Assembly (NCBI RefSeq): GCF_030150205.1
Contig: NZ_JASLGT010000017.1
Span: 280,050-344,049, forward strand
Source: Niabella sp.
GTDB lineage: Bacteria > Bacteroidota > Bacteroidia > Chitinophagales > Chitinophagaceae
Reading direction: 5' to 3'
DNA: 64,000 nucleotides
Shown: one piece after another, positions 52,991 through 61,215 of the stretch
Layout: each line of letters opens with the position of its first letter
Position numbering within the stretch: the stretch's first letter is position 1
The notes under the pieces: model-generated
Databases searched by the model: none
What the model was told of the DNA's origin: nothing
Seen by the model: only the letters and a program-made list of their open reading frames with translations
Position numbers and translations under genes: made by a program

Positions 52991-53061
52991 TTTTCAGCTA
53001 TCAGTCGTCAGTTATCAGAAGGTATGGCCGGGGATGCAGTGCCAGGCATCAAACGAAATCC
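52991..53061. repeat. Inverted copy of the dispersed intergenic repeat
   Basis: The reverse complement of this segment reads GGATTTCGTTTGATGCC, then CATCCCCGGCCATACCTTCT and GATAACTGACGACTGATAGC, matching the units at 63241-63864 (GGATTTCGTTTAATACC, CATCCCCGGCCATATCTTCT). A second partial word AGGCATCAAACGAATC occurs at 53096-53111. The interval 52904-53221 carries no gene. Confidence 0.8.
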
Positions 53062-53221
53062 AGCCTTGAGCTTTTTGCCTTCAGCATAGATCATCAGGCA
53101 TCAAACGAATCTAGTGTTGAACATTGAACCTTAAACTGCTTTCAGCTATCAGTCGTCAGTTATCAATTGACCTGTTGGATCTTGAAGTGCTGTCTTTACT
53201 TTTTGGATCTTGTTTTGCTTT

Positions 53222-54895
53222 TTAAGATTTGGTTTTGTTTTTTGATTTTTGGACTTTGCTTTTTTCAGGTTTTTTGTCAAGCAAAGGATTGCTTACAATG
53301 ATCGGCTTAGCTTTTACCACACTGTTCTCTGCCTCCAGTTCTATTTCACCAATGATCATGCTTTGCGGACATATAACAGAATAAAACGACTGGTTCCATA
53401 AAACCTGCTGATCTGCGGCGGCAATGAACCGGCGGAGGCTGCGCATATTTAAGTTTGTGAATTTGAAGCCGGTAAGCAGTTCCTCCTTCATGGTAGCCGT
53501 ATCTACCCGGTAAAGGTAGGGCACCTGGCCATAGCTTACGTTAACACCCCGTACAATATAGGCATAGGGCAGGCCCTCTTCCCTGGCAGCTTTTACCAGT
53601 TCTTTCTTCATATTGCTTAAGGGAGTAACCGCATCTGCAGTAAGCTTTAATACGCCGGCACTGTAACTGCGTTCTCCGGCAGCAAATCCTCCCGGTTCCC
53701 GGAATTTTTGTGTAGGCGTTCTTCCGTTTAGCAGGCTCTTAAGCACCCCGCTCCGGATCAGTTCCAATGAATCGGGCGGGGTTATACCATTATAGTCGAT
53801 ATCAAAAGCACCGGTGGTATGCACACCGTTGTAGGCCTTTAAATGGGGAAATGCCGTAAGGGATAAACCCGAGGCGATCAGTTTCTGGCCGATTTTGTCT
53901 TCGTAAAAAGTAGTACTGTTATCGGGATAGAGTATGGATTTTCTGCTTACACCAAGGCTATACCGGAAAAAGCCGGAAATAAGATCAGAAAGGGAAGCCC
54001 CTTCAAAAAGCACCGGCCCCAGGTAGGAACCTTCAAAGCGGGGCGCGTTATCCCGTTCAAGTATCTTTTTGATCAGTGCCCGGGTGGTATCCTCCAATGC
54101 TTTATAGTCGGGCAGCTCTTCTATATGAGTTACATATTCATTAAAGGTTTCAAAAATATTGCTGCCTTCCTTTCCCTGCATCGAGGCTGCAATGGTCAGC
54201 GCAATTTGAGAAACGGGTTTACGGATGATGGAACCTTCACTGGATACCAGGTACTCTTCTGCATTGTTAACAGCAAGATAGCAGGCGGAGGATGTGATCT
54301 GCGGGTAGGCGGTAAATAAGGCGGAAAGCTTTTCCAGCAGCGGCTTCCAGCGTTCCACCCCGGAGATGGCCGGAAGGCTTCCATAGTCTTTAACCACCGG
54401 TTGAATCTGAACAAGGTCCGGAAGATCGAGCTCTTTCTGATCTACCGTTACCCTTTTTAATGCAGCCATGGTTGCATTGTATTGCTGCGCCGTGGTCTTA
54501 TATGCCCGGTCGGTCTCCAGCCAGAGCAGCCGGCGAAATTCATCCATATCGTTTTCATCCGGCAGCAGGACATAAGAACCGTCATCAAAAAGATAATCAA
54601 AATTCCGGTGATAGTCGCCCACCAACAGTTTTACAGATGCCGTCTTTGTTTCCGACGGTCCGGAGAACGGGGTTACGATGTGGCCCCGTTCGGCCCGTAT
54701 CGTTTGGGACACACCATTCCTTAATTTATAACTGATGAAGAAAGGCTTTCCCAGGTCCGGAAGGCGTAACCGCTGGATGTTGCGGTTTAGTTCCTGCGAA
54801 AGGGCTTTTACATAAAAGTTATCGCGCAGCTCCTGTGCATCCGTTGTTAAAAAGAGGAAAAACGTACCTGCAGACAATAATAGTTTCTTTAACAT
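53222..54895 (-). CDS. Exported TldE/PmbA-like protein
   Basis: The 557-residue protein has a signal peptide (MLKKLLLSAGTFFLFLTTDAQ). The body is of the TldD/PmbA family: NAEEYLVSSEGSIIRKPVSQ, then YLGPVLFEGASLSDLISGFF where the protease partner has HExxxH, and GVHTTGAFDIDYNGITPPDS. Lack of the metal motif fits the TldE (PmbA) non-catalytic subunit. TldE normally sits in the cytoplasm at about 450 residues; this one is longer and exported. A Lys-rich tail ends the protein (DKKPEKSKVQKSKNKTKS). It starts 9 bases after the TldD-like gene. Confidence 0.87.
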   Translation of the reverse strand: MLKKLLLSAGTFFLFLTTDAQELRDNFYVKALSQELNRNIQRLRLPDLGKPFFISYKLRNGVSQTIRAERGHIVTPFSGPSETKTASVKLLVGDYHRNFDYLFDDGSYVLLPDENDMDEFRRLLWLETDRAYKTTAQQYNATMAALKRVTVDQKELDLPDLVQIQPVVKDYGSLPAISGVERWKPLLEKLSALFTAYPQITSSACYLAVNNAEEYLVSSEGSIIRKPVSQIALTIAASMQGKEGSNIFETFNEYVTHIEELPDYKALEDTTRALIKKILERDNAPRFEGSYLGPVLFEGASLSDLISGFFRYSLGVSRKSILYPDNSTTFYEDKIGQKLIASGLSLTAFPHLKAYNGVHTTGAFDIDYNGITPPDSLELIRSGVLKSLLNGRTPTQKFREPGGFAAGERSYSAGVLKLTADAVTPLSNMKKELVKAAREEGLPYAYIVRGVNVSYGQVPYLYRVDTATMKEELLTGFKFTNLNMRSLRRFIAAADQQVLWNQSFYSVICPQSMIIGEIELEAENSVVKAKPIIVSNPLLDKKPEKSKVQKSKNKTKS

Positions 54896-54904
54896 CGGAT
54901 GATT

Positions 54905-56605
54905 TTAAAATGAATGAGGTGTGGAGGTAAGCGATGTGCTGTCGAGATCGGGCCTGGGTAACACGGGTAACCGGTCATTCGATTTGCTTTTTTTCTGGGT
55001 TTCGATCACATCCACGAAAATAGCAGGCGAGGAGGCTGAAACCGGCACCCAGCCGGAATTGGAGCCACACATCCCGTTAAATGTTTCCAGCGTATTATCG
55101 GCTGCAATGATCCTTCGGAACATGGAAAGCGGTGTACCGATCAGGTCCACGCCCCGCACCAATTGATCCGGGCGGCCATCTGCAAATACCCGGTATACTT
55201 CAATCGGCATTACATTAAAGGCATTCGGTGTAGTGCGTCCAACGGTAGTAAAACCGCCCTGTACATCTTCAAAATAATATCCGTATTCATGCCCCTGTTT
55301 TTTGGCCTCATTGCGCAGCAGTTCCTTTAATGCAGCGGCCGTTTTTGTAGCGGTGGCATTTACTACCAGGTTGCTTTGCCGGCTTTCCGGAATCCCTCCC
55401 GGAGCCGTGCGGGCATGCCCGTTGGATCCGCTGGAACCATTGATGGGGGTGCGGGTCATCAGGAAGCTGCGGAGGATACCATTTTCCACCACGTTCACCT
55501 TCTGGGCCGCCACACCTTCGTCATCATAGCGGTAAAACCCGTTCACCTCTGCATTGCCTACTTTTTTTATGGTTGGGTCCAGGGTGATGCTCAGGAAATC
55601 CGGCAGCACCGGCGTGCCGATCTTATTTTTAAAGGTATGACCGTCAAAATCACTTTTCATCCGTTTACCCTCCAGGCGGTGACCAAAAATTTCATGAAAA
55701 AATACACCCGATGCCCGTCCGGATAAGATGGCCGGCCCTACAAAGGGATCTGCCACGGGAGCGGACCGGAGCGCGGTAAGCTTGGCGCTCATCGTCCGTA
55801 CATCTTTTAACACACTGTCCCTGGAAGGAAGCCCGGAGGGCTCGTATGCGTAGTACATCTGAAACAGCGGCAGCTCCATGCCATCCGGCGCCTTTGTTAA
55901 ACTGTATACCGACTGCCAGGCGCTGGTGCCGTTCTCTATAATGGAAGAGCCATCTGTATCTGCAAAATATTTGCGAACAATTTTGAATTCGATCGTGGCA
56001 ACCCCGGTCAGGAGATCCGGGTTGGATTTTAGAACCGCCGAATACGCCACAAGATTTTTAGTAAGTGCATTGATATCCGGCCGAAGCGCGGCATAACGCA
56101 GGGGCGGATCCTGGTAAACCACTTTGGGAGCCGGCGAAAAATCAGCGGCCGAATCTTCTTCCGCTACCTTTACCTTTTTATTAGTAAGGATCTGCTCGTA
56201 GGCCTGTACGGCATTTTTATAAGCATTGTCGGTATTTTTCCAGATGGCCAGGGTTATGATATCCGCATCATCCGCTATGGGAATGCCACCGGGAAACTGT
56301 CCAAACCCCACGTTATGTGTATTATCCAGCTTATAGCTACCCAGTCGTACAGAAGGGGAAAACACCCGGTACCGGGAAGAATCAATACCGGTAACGGCTC
56401 CAAAAGAAGTGCGGATATTATAGGTAGTGATATCATCTACCCGGTAACTCATATAGTACAGGCGGTCATCGGCCTTTTTCAACTGTTCAAATTCCCTTTG
56501 CAGTTCCTTTGAAAGCGTGGTCATGAGCAGGTCCTGGGCAAACAAGGTTTGTGTAAAGAAGGTTAGTCCGATTGCAATAAGCCCCGATCGCAGGTTAAAG
56601 ATCAT
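54905..56605 (-). CDS. Exported TldD-like metalloprotease
   Basis: The 566-residue protein has a signal peptide (LIAIGLTFFTQTLFAQ, cut near 24). The zinc motif is H304-E305-I-F-G-H309 (GVFFHEIFGHRLEGKRM) and the third ligand is C513 in GMCGSNSGWVPVSASSP, as in TldD. The glycine-rich VNGFYRYDDEGVAAQ also fits. TldD/TldE heterodimers cut unfolded peptides, for example in microcin B17 maturation and CcdA turnover, in the cytoplasm. Here both subunits are predicted to be periplasmic. The two genes are 9 bases apart and must be one operon. Confidence 0.9.
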   Translation of the reverse strand: MIFNLRSGLIAIGLTFFTQTLFAQDLLMTTLSKELQREFEQLKKADDRLYYMSYRVDDITTYNIRTSFGAVTGIDSSRYRVFSPSVRLGSYKLDNTHNVGFGQFPGGIPIADDADIITLAIWKNTDNAYKNAVQAYEQILTNKKVKVAEEDSAADFSPAPKVVYQDPPLRYAALRPDINALTKNLVAYSAVLKSNPDLLTGVATIEFKIVRKYFADTDGSSIIENGTSAWQSVYSLTKAPDGMELPLFQMYYAYEPSGLPSRDSVLKDVRTMSAKLTALRSAPVADPFVGPAILSGRASGVFFHEIFGHRLEGKRMKSDFDGHTFKNKIGTPVLPDFLSITLDPTIKKVGNAEVNGFYRYDDEGVAAQKVNVVENGILRSFLMTRTPINGSSGSNGHARTAPGGIPESRQSNLVVNATATKTAAALKELLRNEAKKQGHEYGYYFEDVQGGFTTVGRTTPNAFNVMPIEVYRVFADGRPDQLVRGVDLIGTPLSMFRRIIAADNTLETFNGMCGSNSGWVPVSASSPAIFVDVIETQKKSKSNDRLPVLPRPDLDSTSLTSTPHSF

Positions 56606-56799
56606 ATAATGGGTTTAAATAATTGTTTTGATAAAAGGATCAGATCCATCACGGAAGATACCGATTTTTATGTTCCCATTCATAAAGTCCTCTATTAAAA
56701 ACATATAGCAGGGTGGCATTTAACAACGCTGACGATCCGGGATAAAATAAACACGGCTTTGGAAAGCGGCACGCACCGGCACCGGGCGGGTTCGATGTT

Positions 56800-56910
56800 G
56801 TTTACAGCTTTTTTTGAACAGCAATTTCTGTAAACAGATTCGTCCGTATCTTTTTTGTTTACAGCTTTTTTGTGTACACGATTCCTGTACACAAATTTTT
56901 TGTACACAAA
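56800..56910. repeat. Cluster of GTTTACAGC and TGTACAC repeats
   Basis: GTTTACAGCTTTTTT occurs at 56800 and 56857. TGTACAC occurs at 56873, 56886 and 56901. CTGTAAACAG (56829-56838) is nearly palindromic. The interval 56606-56949 has no convincing gene. It lies upstream of the TldD-like gene, so operator sites are possible. Confidence 0.6.
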
Positions 56911-56949
56911 AATCGTCTACATCTGGCAGGAAGCTATATAAAATACGTC

Positions 56950-57315
56950 TTACCGCGTAGATAATAACGGACCGGGTTCGTAATACAGCGGACGTTTATA
57001 AGAATGCGGTTGCCGGGTGGTACTGTCCGGCTGCGGTTTGTTCCATAAATTGGGCATCTGGTCCGTGTTTTCCTTGTTATTCCCGGCATTCAGCATTCTT
57101 TTCCCGGTTCCGTACGGGAGCAATATTGGCATGCGGTCCTGGCGGGCAGACCCTATATAAAATTTATCATTAAGCTTTCTAACTGCCCCGGTGTCAATAA
57201 TATAGGGGTTGGGTGTTAGATAGAAGTCTGGATAAACAGGCTTTTTGAATGTCTTTGCTTCCTGCGCCCGGGCTGTGGTGGCGCAGCATAGTAGCAGAAT
57301 GACTAAATATTTCAT
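56950..57315 (-). CDS. Small secreted protein, function unknown
   Basis: The 121-residue protein starts at 57315 (MKYLVILLLCCATTARAQ, a clear signal peptide); another ATG at 57333 adds six residues (MSVKPD). The mature part is rich in Pro, Tyr and Lys (FKKPVYPDFYLTPNPYIIDT; YKRPLYYEPGPLLSTR) with no domain I recognise. Both ATGs lie in the arms of a perfect hairpin. It is on the same strand as the exported TldD/TldE pair, 344 bases upstream, so a link to them is possible but unproven. Confidence 0.65.
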   Translation of the reverse strand: MKYLVILLLCCATTARAQEAKTFKKPVYPDFYLTPNPYIIDTGAVRKLNDKFYIGSARQDRMPILLPYGTGKRMLNAGNNKENTDQMPNLWNKPQPDSTTRQPHSYKRPLYYEPGPLLSTR

Positions 57316-57334
57316 GTCCGGTTTTACGGACATG
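57313..57334 (-). promoter_or_regulatory. Perfect hairpin over both start codons of the small secreted protein
   Basis: CATGTCCG (57313-57320) and CGGACATG (57327-57334) pair over 8 bp with a 6-base loop. On the minus strand the arms contain the two in-frame ATG codons, so folding of the mRNA would hide both starts. Confidence 0.6.
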
Positions 57335-57358
57335 ATGCAGCCATTCCGGTTTTTACAT

Positions 57359-57385
57359 AAAAAAAACCGGGAAAAAATCCCGGTT
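57359..57385 (-). terminator. Rho-independent terminator after etfA
   Basis: On the minus strand AACCGGG and CCCGGTT form a stem with a T-rich 7-base loop, followed by a run of eight T residues. It starts 10 bases after the etfA stop. Confidence 0.92.
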
Positions 57386-57394
57386 CTTAAAATT

Positions 57395-58357
57395 TTATCC
57401 TTTCAATTGGTTGATGGCTGCTGTAAGTTTGGGTACCACTTCAAACAGGTCTCCCACAATTCCATAATCGGCTGCTTTGAAGAAGGGGGCTTCCGGGTCT
57501 TTATTGATCACCACGATCACTTTGCTGCGGTTTACACCCGCCAGGTGCTGGATGGCCCCGGAAATGCCTACAGCCAGGTAAAGATTTGGTGCAATGGCAC
57601 CACCGGTTTGTCCCACGTGCTCATTATGCGGGCGCCAATGTGCATCTGCCACCGGGCGGCTGCAGGCAAGGGCCGCATTCAGCGCTTTGGCCAGGTCTTC
57701 CAGTATACCCCAGTTTTCCGGACCTTTCATACCGCGTCCGCCGCTTACAACCCGTTCTGCTTCTGCCAGGGGCACTTCCGCCGATTGGCGGTTCACACTT
57801 ACCGTTTTCACTTTTGGTGCATCCACCGTCACTTCAGCCGGAGTAACGGTTGCGGTGCCTTCTGTTGCTTCAATGGTAAAGGAATTGGGATTGAGTGTAA
57901 TGATCTTTACAGGAGTAGCAATTTTAATATCTGCAAACGCTTTCCCGGAAAATACCGATTTTCTTACTACAAAACCGTTGGCTGTTTCCGGCAGTGCTAC
58001 GGCTCCGGATACCAGTCCGGCCTTTAAACGGGCCGATAACCGCGGAGCCAGCGCCTTGCCATCCGTGTTATTGGAGAACAGGATCACATTTGCACCGGTT
58101 TTTTCGGCTACCTGTGCAATGGCCTTTGTATATACCTGTGCGTCAAAATATGCCAGGGCTTCGTTTTGAACCTGGTGAATGGTTTGAACACCATATTTAC
58201 CAAGTGCTGTCAGCTCTTCTTTTACCGGTGCCAGCACCAGGCCTTCAGCCGGTACGCCCAATTGTTTTGCCAGCCGGGCTCCATAGGTTAACACTTCAAG
58301 AGAGGTTTTCTTTACAGCACCTTCTTCGTTGATATCGATGAATATTAAAACAGACAT
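57395..58357 (-). CDS. etfA: Electron transfer flavoprotein alpha subunit
   Basis: The 320-residue FAD-binding subunit has the C-terminal signature VSGGRGMKGPENW, CSRPVADAHW, VGQTGGAIAPNLYLAVGISG and the end INKDPEAPFFKAADYGIVGD. The N-terminal half is the nucleotide fold (SVLIFIDINEEGAVKKTSLE). With the beta subunit it takes electrons from acyl-CoA dehydrogenases to the quinone pool. It follows etfB by 59 bases on the same strand. Confidence 0.96.
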   Translation of the reverse strand: MSVLIFIDINEEGAVKKTSLEVLTYGARLAKQLGVPAEGLVLAPVKEELTALGKYGVQTIHQVQNEALAYFDAQVYTKAIAQVAEKTGANVILFSNNTDGKALAPRLSARLKAGLVSGAVALPETANGFVVRKSVFSGKAFADIKIATPVKIITLNPNSFTIEATEGTATVTPAEVTVDAPKVKTVSVNRQSAEVPLAEAERVVSGGRGMKGPENWGILEDLAKALNAALACSRPVADAHWRPHNEHVGQTGGAIAPNLYLAVGISGAIQHLAGVNRSKVIVVINKDPEAPFFKAADYGIVGDLFEVVPKLTAAINQLKG

Positions 58358-58416
58358 AGTTAATTTGAAAATGTGTGAATTTGAAAATTTGAAAATGAGC
58401 TAAACCTGAAACTGCT

Positions 58417-59160
58417 TTAAATTACTTTCGCTTCTTCGTGTAATAACCGAACCAGTTCCTGTACATGCTCCGGATCTACCAGCTTTACACCGGCCTTTGC
58501 GGGCGGCAGACTGAAGGCCGTTACCTCTGTAAGGGCATCCGCTGCTGTGGGCTCTACCACTTTAAGGGGCTTTGTACGCGCCGCCATAATGCCGCGCATA
58601 TTCGGGATCCGCTGCTCGGCCATACCTTTATTGCAGCTTACTACTACTGGTAGGGACACTTCACATACTTCCTCGCCACCTTCTATTTCGCGGGTAACTG
58701 TAGCTGTTGTGCCATTCAGTTCAAATTTTGTTGCCAGTGAAATATAAGGTAGGTCCAGCAATTCGGCTACCATACCGCCTACGGAGCTACCGTTATAATC
58801 GATGGTTTCCTTGCCTAAAAAGATCAGGTCATAATTATTTTCTTTTGCCACCTGTGCGATTTGTGTGGCAATACCAAAGCTGTCCAGGTTTTCTGCATTT
58901 ACCCGGATGGCTTCATCGCCGCCCAGGGCCAGTGCTTTCCGGATGATGGCATCACTATCGGCGCCGCCTACATTGATCAGGTGAATGGTCGAAGAAGGAT
59001 CGGCTTCCTTCAGCTCAATGGCTCTGACAAGCGCGTAATATTCATCATTCGGATTAATGATCCACTGCAGACCCGCCGCATCAAATTTCGTATTATTATC
59101 CGTGAAGGCTATTTTTGCCGTGGTATCAGGTGTCTTACTAATACAAACTAATATCTTCAT
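58417..59160 (-). CDS. etfB: Electron transfer flavoprotein beta subunit
   Basis: The start at 59160 (MKILVCISKTPDTTAKIAF) is the family N-terminus; the frame runs 37 codons further upstream over the promoter. The 247-residue protein has the AMP-binding pattern: NPNDEYYALVRAIELKE, GKETIDYNGSSVGGMVAELL and the loop PVVVSCNKGMAEQRIPNMRG. It is the structural partner of EtfA. Housekeeping in fatty-acid and amino-acid oxidation. Confidence 0.96.
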   Translation of the reverse strand: MKILVCISKTPDTTAKIAFTDNNTKFDAAGLQWIINPNDEYYALVRAIELKEADPSSTIHLINVGGADSDAIIRKALALGGDEAIRVNAENLDSFGIATQIAQVAKENNYDLIFLGKETIDYNGSSVGGMVAELLDLPYISLATKFELNGTTATVTREIEGGEEVCEVSLPVVVSCNKGMAEQRIPNMRGIMAARTKPLKVVEPTAADALTEVTAFSLPPAKAGVKLVDPEHVQELVRLLHEEAKVI

Positions 59161-59216
59161 TATGGTATCACTTTTTATATTTGAAAGTTGTTTATGCAAC
59201 TGTTTATGTAACCAAA

Positions 59217-59224
59217 CAAAGATA
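59217..59224 (-). promoter_or_regulatory. -7 element of the etfBA operon
   Basis: On the minus strand TATCTTTG matches TAnnTTTG, 56 bases before the etfB ATG. It sits in the divergent gap shared with the TPR gene. Confidence 0.65.
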
Positions 59225-59272
59225 ACAGTTGTAAGGTAAAAAAGGGTGTGATCACAAAAAAAAATGTTCACA

Positions 59273-59584
59273 ATGGACCGGATCGAAAAATTGGAGGAAT
59301 TGTTGCGGGAAAACAGCGGGGATGCGTTTTTGAACCATGCGCTGGCCCTGGAATATGTAAAGTTGGGTGATGATGTAAAAGCCGGTGCGCTCTTTAGGGC
59401 GATCCTGGAAAAGAACGAAACATATGTGGGCAGTTATTATCACCTGGGCAAATTGCTGGAACGTGCCGGTGATGAGGCAGGAGCGATCGGTATTTATAAA
59501 AAAGGAATGGAAATAGCACAAAAACTGGGAGAACGGCACGCATATAATGAGCTAAGGGCGGCCTGCGAATATCTGGAATTTTAA
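59273..59584 (+). CDS. Small TPR protein
   Basis: The protein starts MDRIEKLEELLRENSGDAFL (ATG at 59273; an ATG three codons earlier is also possible) and is 103 residues. It is made of two to three tetratricopeptide units (HALALEYVKLGDDVKAGALF; YYHLGKLLERAGDEAGAIGI). No signal peptide. It lies directly before tilS, 9 bases apart, in a plus-strand operon. It probably acts as a protein-interaction scaffold; no specific role is evident. Confidence 0.88.
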   Translation: MDRIEKLEELLRENSGDAFLNHALALEYVKLGDDVKAGALFRAILEKNETYVGSYYHLGKLLERAGDEAGAIGIYKKGMEIAQKLGERHAYNELRAACEYLEF

Positions 59585-59593
59585 AAATCATCA

Positions 59594-60919
59594 ATGGACC
59601 TGTTAACCCGTTTTATAAAGCATATTCACCAGCAGCATCTTTTTACAAAAAATGACCGCCTTTTACTGGCGGTAAGTGGCGGTATTGATTCCGTGGTGCT
59701 GGGGCAGCTTTGTAAGCTGGCCGGTTTTGATTTTGGTGTGGCCCATTGCAATTTTCAATTGAGAGAGGCCGATAGCGATACGGATGAACTGTTTGTGAAG
59801 AAACTTGCAGAAAGCTGGGAGGTACCCTTTTACAGCATCCGTTTTAATACCCGTGTTTTTGCTGCAGAGCAGAAGCTTTCGATACAGGAGGCTGCAAGGG
59901 AATTGCGATACGAATGGTTTGGAGAGATCCGGAAGCGGGAAGTGTTCGATTATGTACTTACCGCGCATCATGCCAATGACAATATCGAAACCGTGCTGAT
60001 GAGTTTTTTCAGGGGAACCGGTATAAACGGGCTTACGGGCATTAAGGAGCGAAATGGTACGGTGGTACGTCCGCTGCTATTTGCCAAAAGAACGGAGCTG
60101 GAACAGTTCCTGCAGGAGCAGTCCCTTTCATTTGTACAGGATGCATCTAATTTAAAAGACGATTATACCCGCAATTTTATCCGCAACCAGCTGCTGCCCC
60201 AGATAGCAACCGTTTACCCGGAAGTGGAACAGAACCTCACCGGTAGTATTCACCGGTTTCAGGAGATACATGCGTTATATCAGCAGTCTATTGCACAACA
60301 CCGGAAAAAACTGGTAACCGAAAAGGGGAGTGAACTGCATATTCCCGTGCTGTTATTGCTGAAAACGGTGGCACCGGCTACGGTACTGTTTGAGATCATC
60401 AAAGATTTTGGTTTTAGTGCCGGGCAGTTGCCGGAGGTTTTTGCGCTTACGAAATCCGATCCCGGGAAATTTATTGCATCGGCTACCCACCGGGTGATCC
60501 GCGACCGCAGGCACCTGATTATTGCGCCATTGGCCACATCCTCCGGTTCAAGGATACTGATTGAGGCTCCGGGAAATTATTTCGTTGAGGAAGATATGCT
60601 AAAGATCCGGCAAAAAACAAAGGAGGGAGCGATCCCAACAACGCCAGACACTGCATGGATCGATGCCGGTCAGTTAGCGTTCCCGCTGACGCTCCGGCCC
60701 TGGAAAACCGGGGATTATTTTTACCCGCTGGGGATGACCAAAAAAAAGAAAGTGGCCCGCTTCCTGATCGATCTTAAACTTACCACTACCCAAAAAGAAA
60801 AAGTATGGGTATTGGAAATGGGACAGAAGATCGTTTGGGTGGTAGGACTGCGCATCGACAACCGTTTCCGGGTAACGGATACTACCGGGGAGATTATTGA
60901 ATTAAATTATCTGAAATGA
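59594..60919 (+). CDS. tilS: tRNA(Ile)-lysidine synthetase
   Basis: The enzyme modifies C34 of tRNA-Ile(CAU) to lysidine so that it reads AUA; it is essential in most bacteria. The 441-residue protein has the PP-loop S28-GGIDS at residues 28-33, AHCNFQLREADSDTDELFVK, TAHHANDNIETVLMSFFRGTG and NFIRNQLLPQI, then a C-terminal substrate domain (LRPWKTGDYFYPLGM). The stop overlaps the start of the lipoprotein gene by 4 bases. Confidence 0.96.
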   Translation: MDLLTRFIKHIHQQHLFTKNDRLLLAVSGGIDSVVLGQLCKLAGFDFGVAHCNFQLREADSDTDELFVKKLAESWEVPFYSIRFNTRVFAAEQKLSIQEAARELRYEWFGEIRKREVFDYVLTAHHANDNIETVLMSFFRGTGINGLTGIKERNGTVVRPLLFAKRTELEQFLQEQSLSFVQDASNLKDDYTRNFIRNQLLPQIATVYPEVEQNLTGSIHRFQEIHALYQQSIAQHRKKLVTEKGSELHIPVLLLLKTVAPATVLFEIIKDFGFSAGQLPEVFALTKSDPGKFIASATHRVIRDRRHLIIAPLATSSGSRILIEAPGNYFVEEDMLKIRQKTKEGAIPTTPDTAWIDAGQLAFPLTLRPWKTGDYFYPLGMTKKKKVARFLIDLKLTTTQKEKVWVLEMGQKIVWVVGLRIDNRFRVTDTTGEIIELNYLK

Positions 60920-61173
60920 ACATAAGACAGCTCTTGCCGGCGTTGGCACTACTGTTGCTAACCTGCTGCAAAAATGGCGGTGAAAATTACCAGGAGGCTT
61001 CATCTGTTGAAGATGATCAGGGCAATCTTATCATTTTTGCAGATTGGAAGAACGCTGATGGAACGACAAAACATTTTGAAAGAAAAGTTTTCGTAAAAGG
61101 ATATACAAAGGGACAAAAAGATTCGCTGAGAAACCGCATATTTGACTCGTTACATGTTTTTCGTACGCAGTAG
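60916..61173 (+). CDS. Small lipoprotein, function unknown
   Basis: The 85-residue protein has a lipoprotein signal (LLPALALLLLTCC, lipidated Cys near 18) and a short charged mature part (DWKNADGTTKHFERKVFVKG). It starts in the tilS stop (ATGA), so the two are translationally coupled. No domain is recognised; it is followed by mltG 42 bases later. Confidence 0.8.
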   Translation: MNIRQLLPALALLLLTCCKNGGENYQEASSVEDDQGNLIIFADWKNADGTTKHFERKVFVKGYTKGQKDSLRNRIFDSLHVFRTQ

Positions 61174-61215
61174 CAATTGTCCGTCATTTAACAGAATCAA
61201 ACCGTAAATATTCAA

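Noticed and set aside
57594..58169. Plus-strand 191-codon frame inside etfA
   Set aside because: Fully antisense to etfA, with low-complexity Ala/Ser/Thr content and no plausible role.
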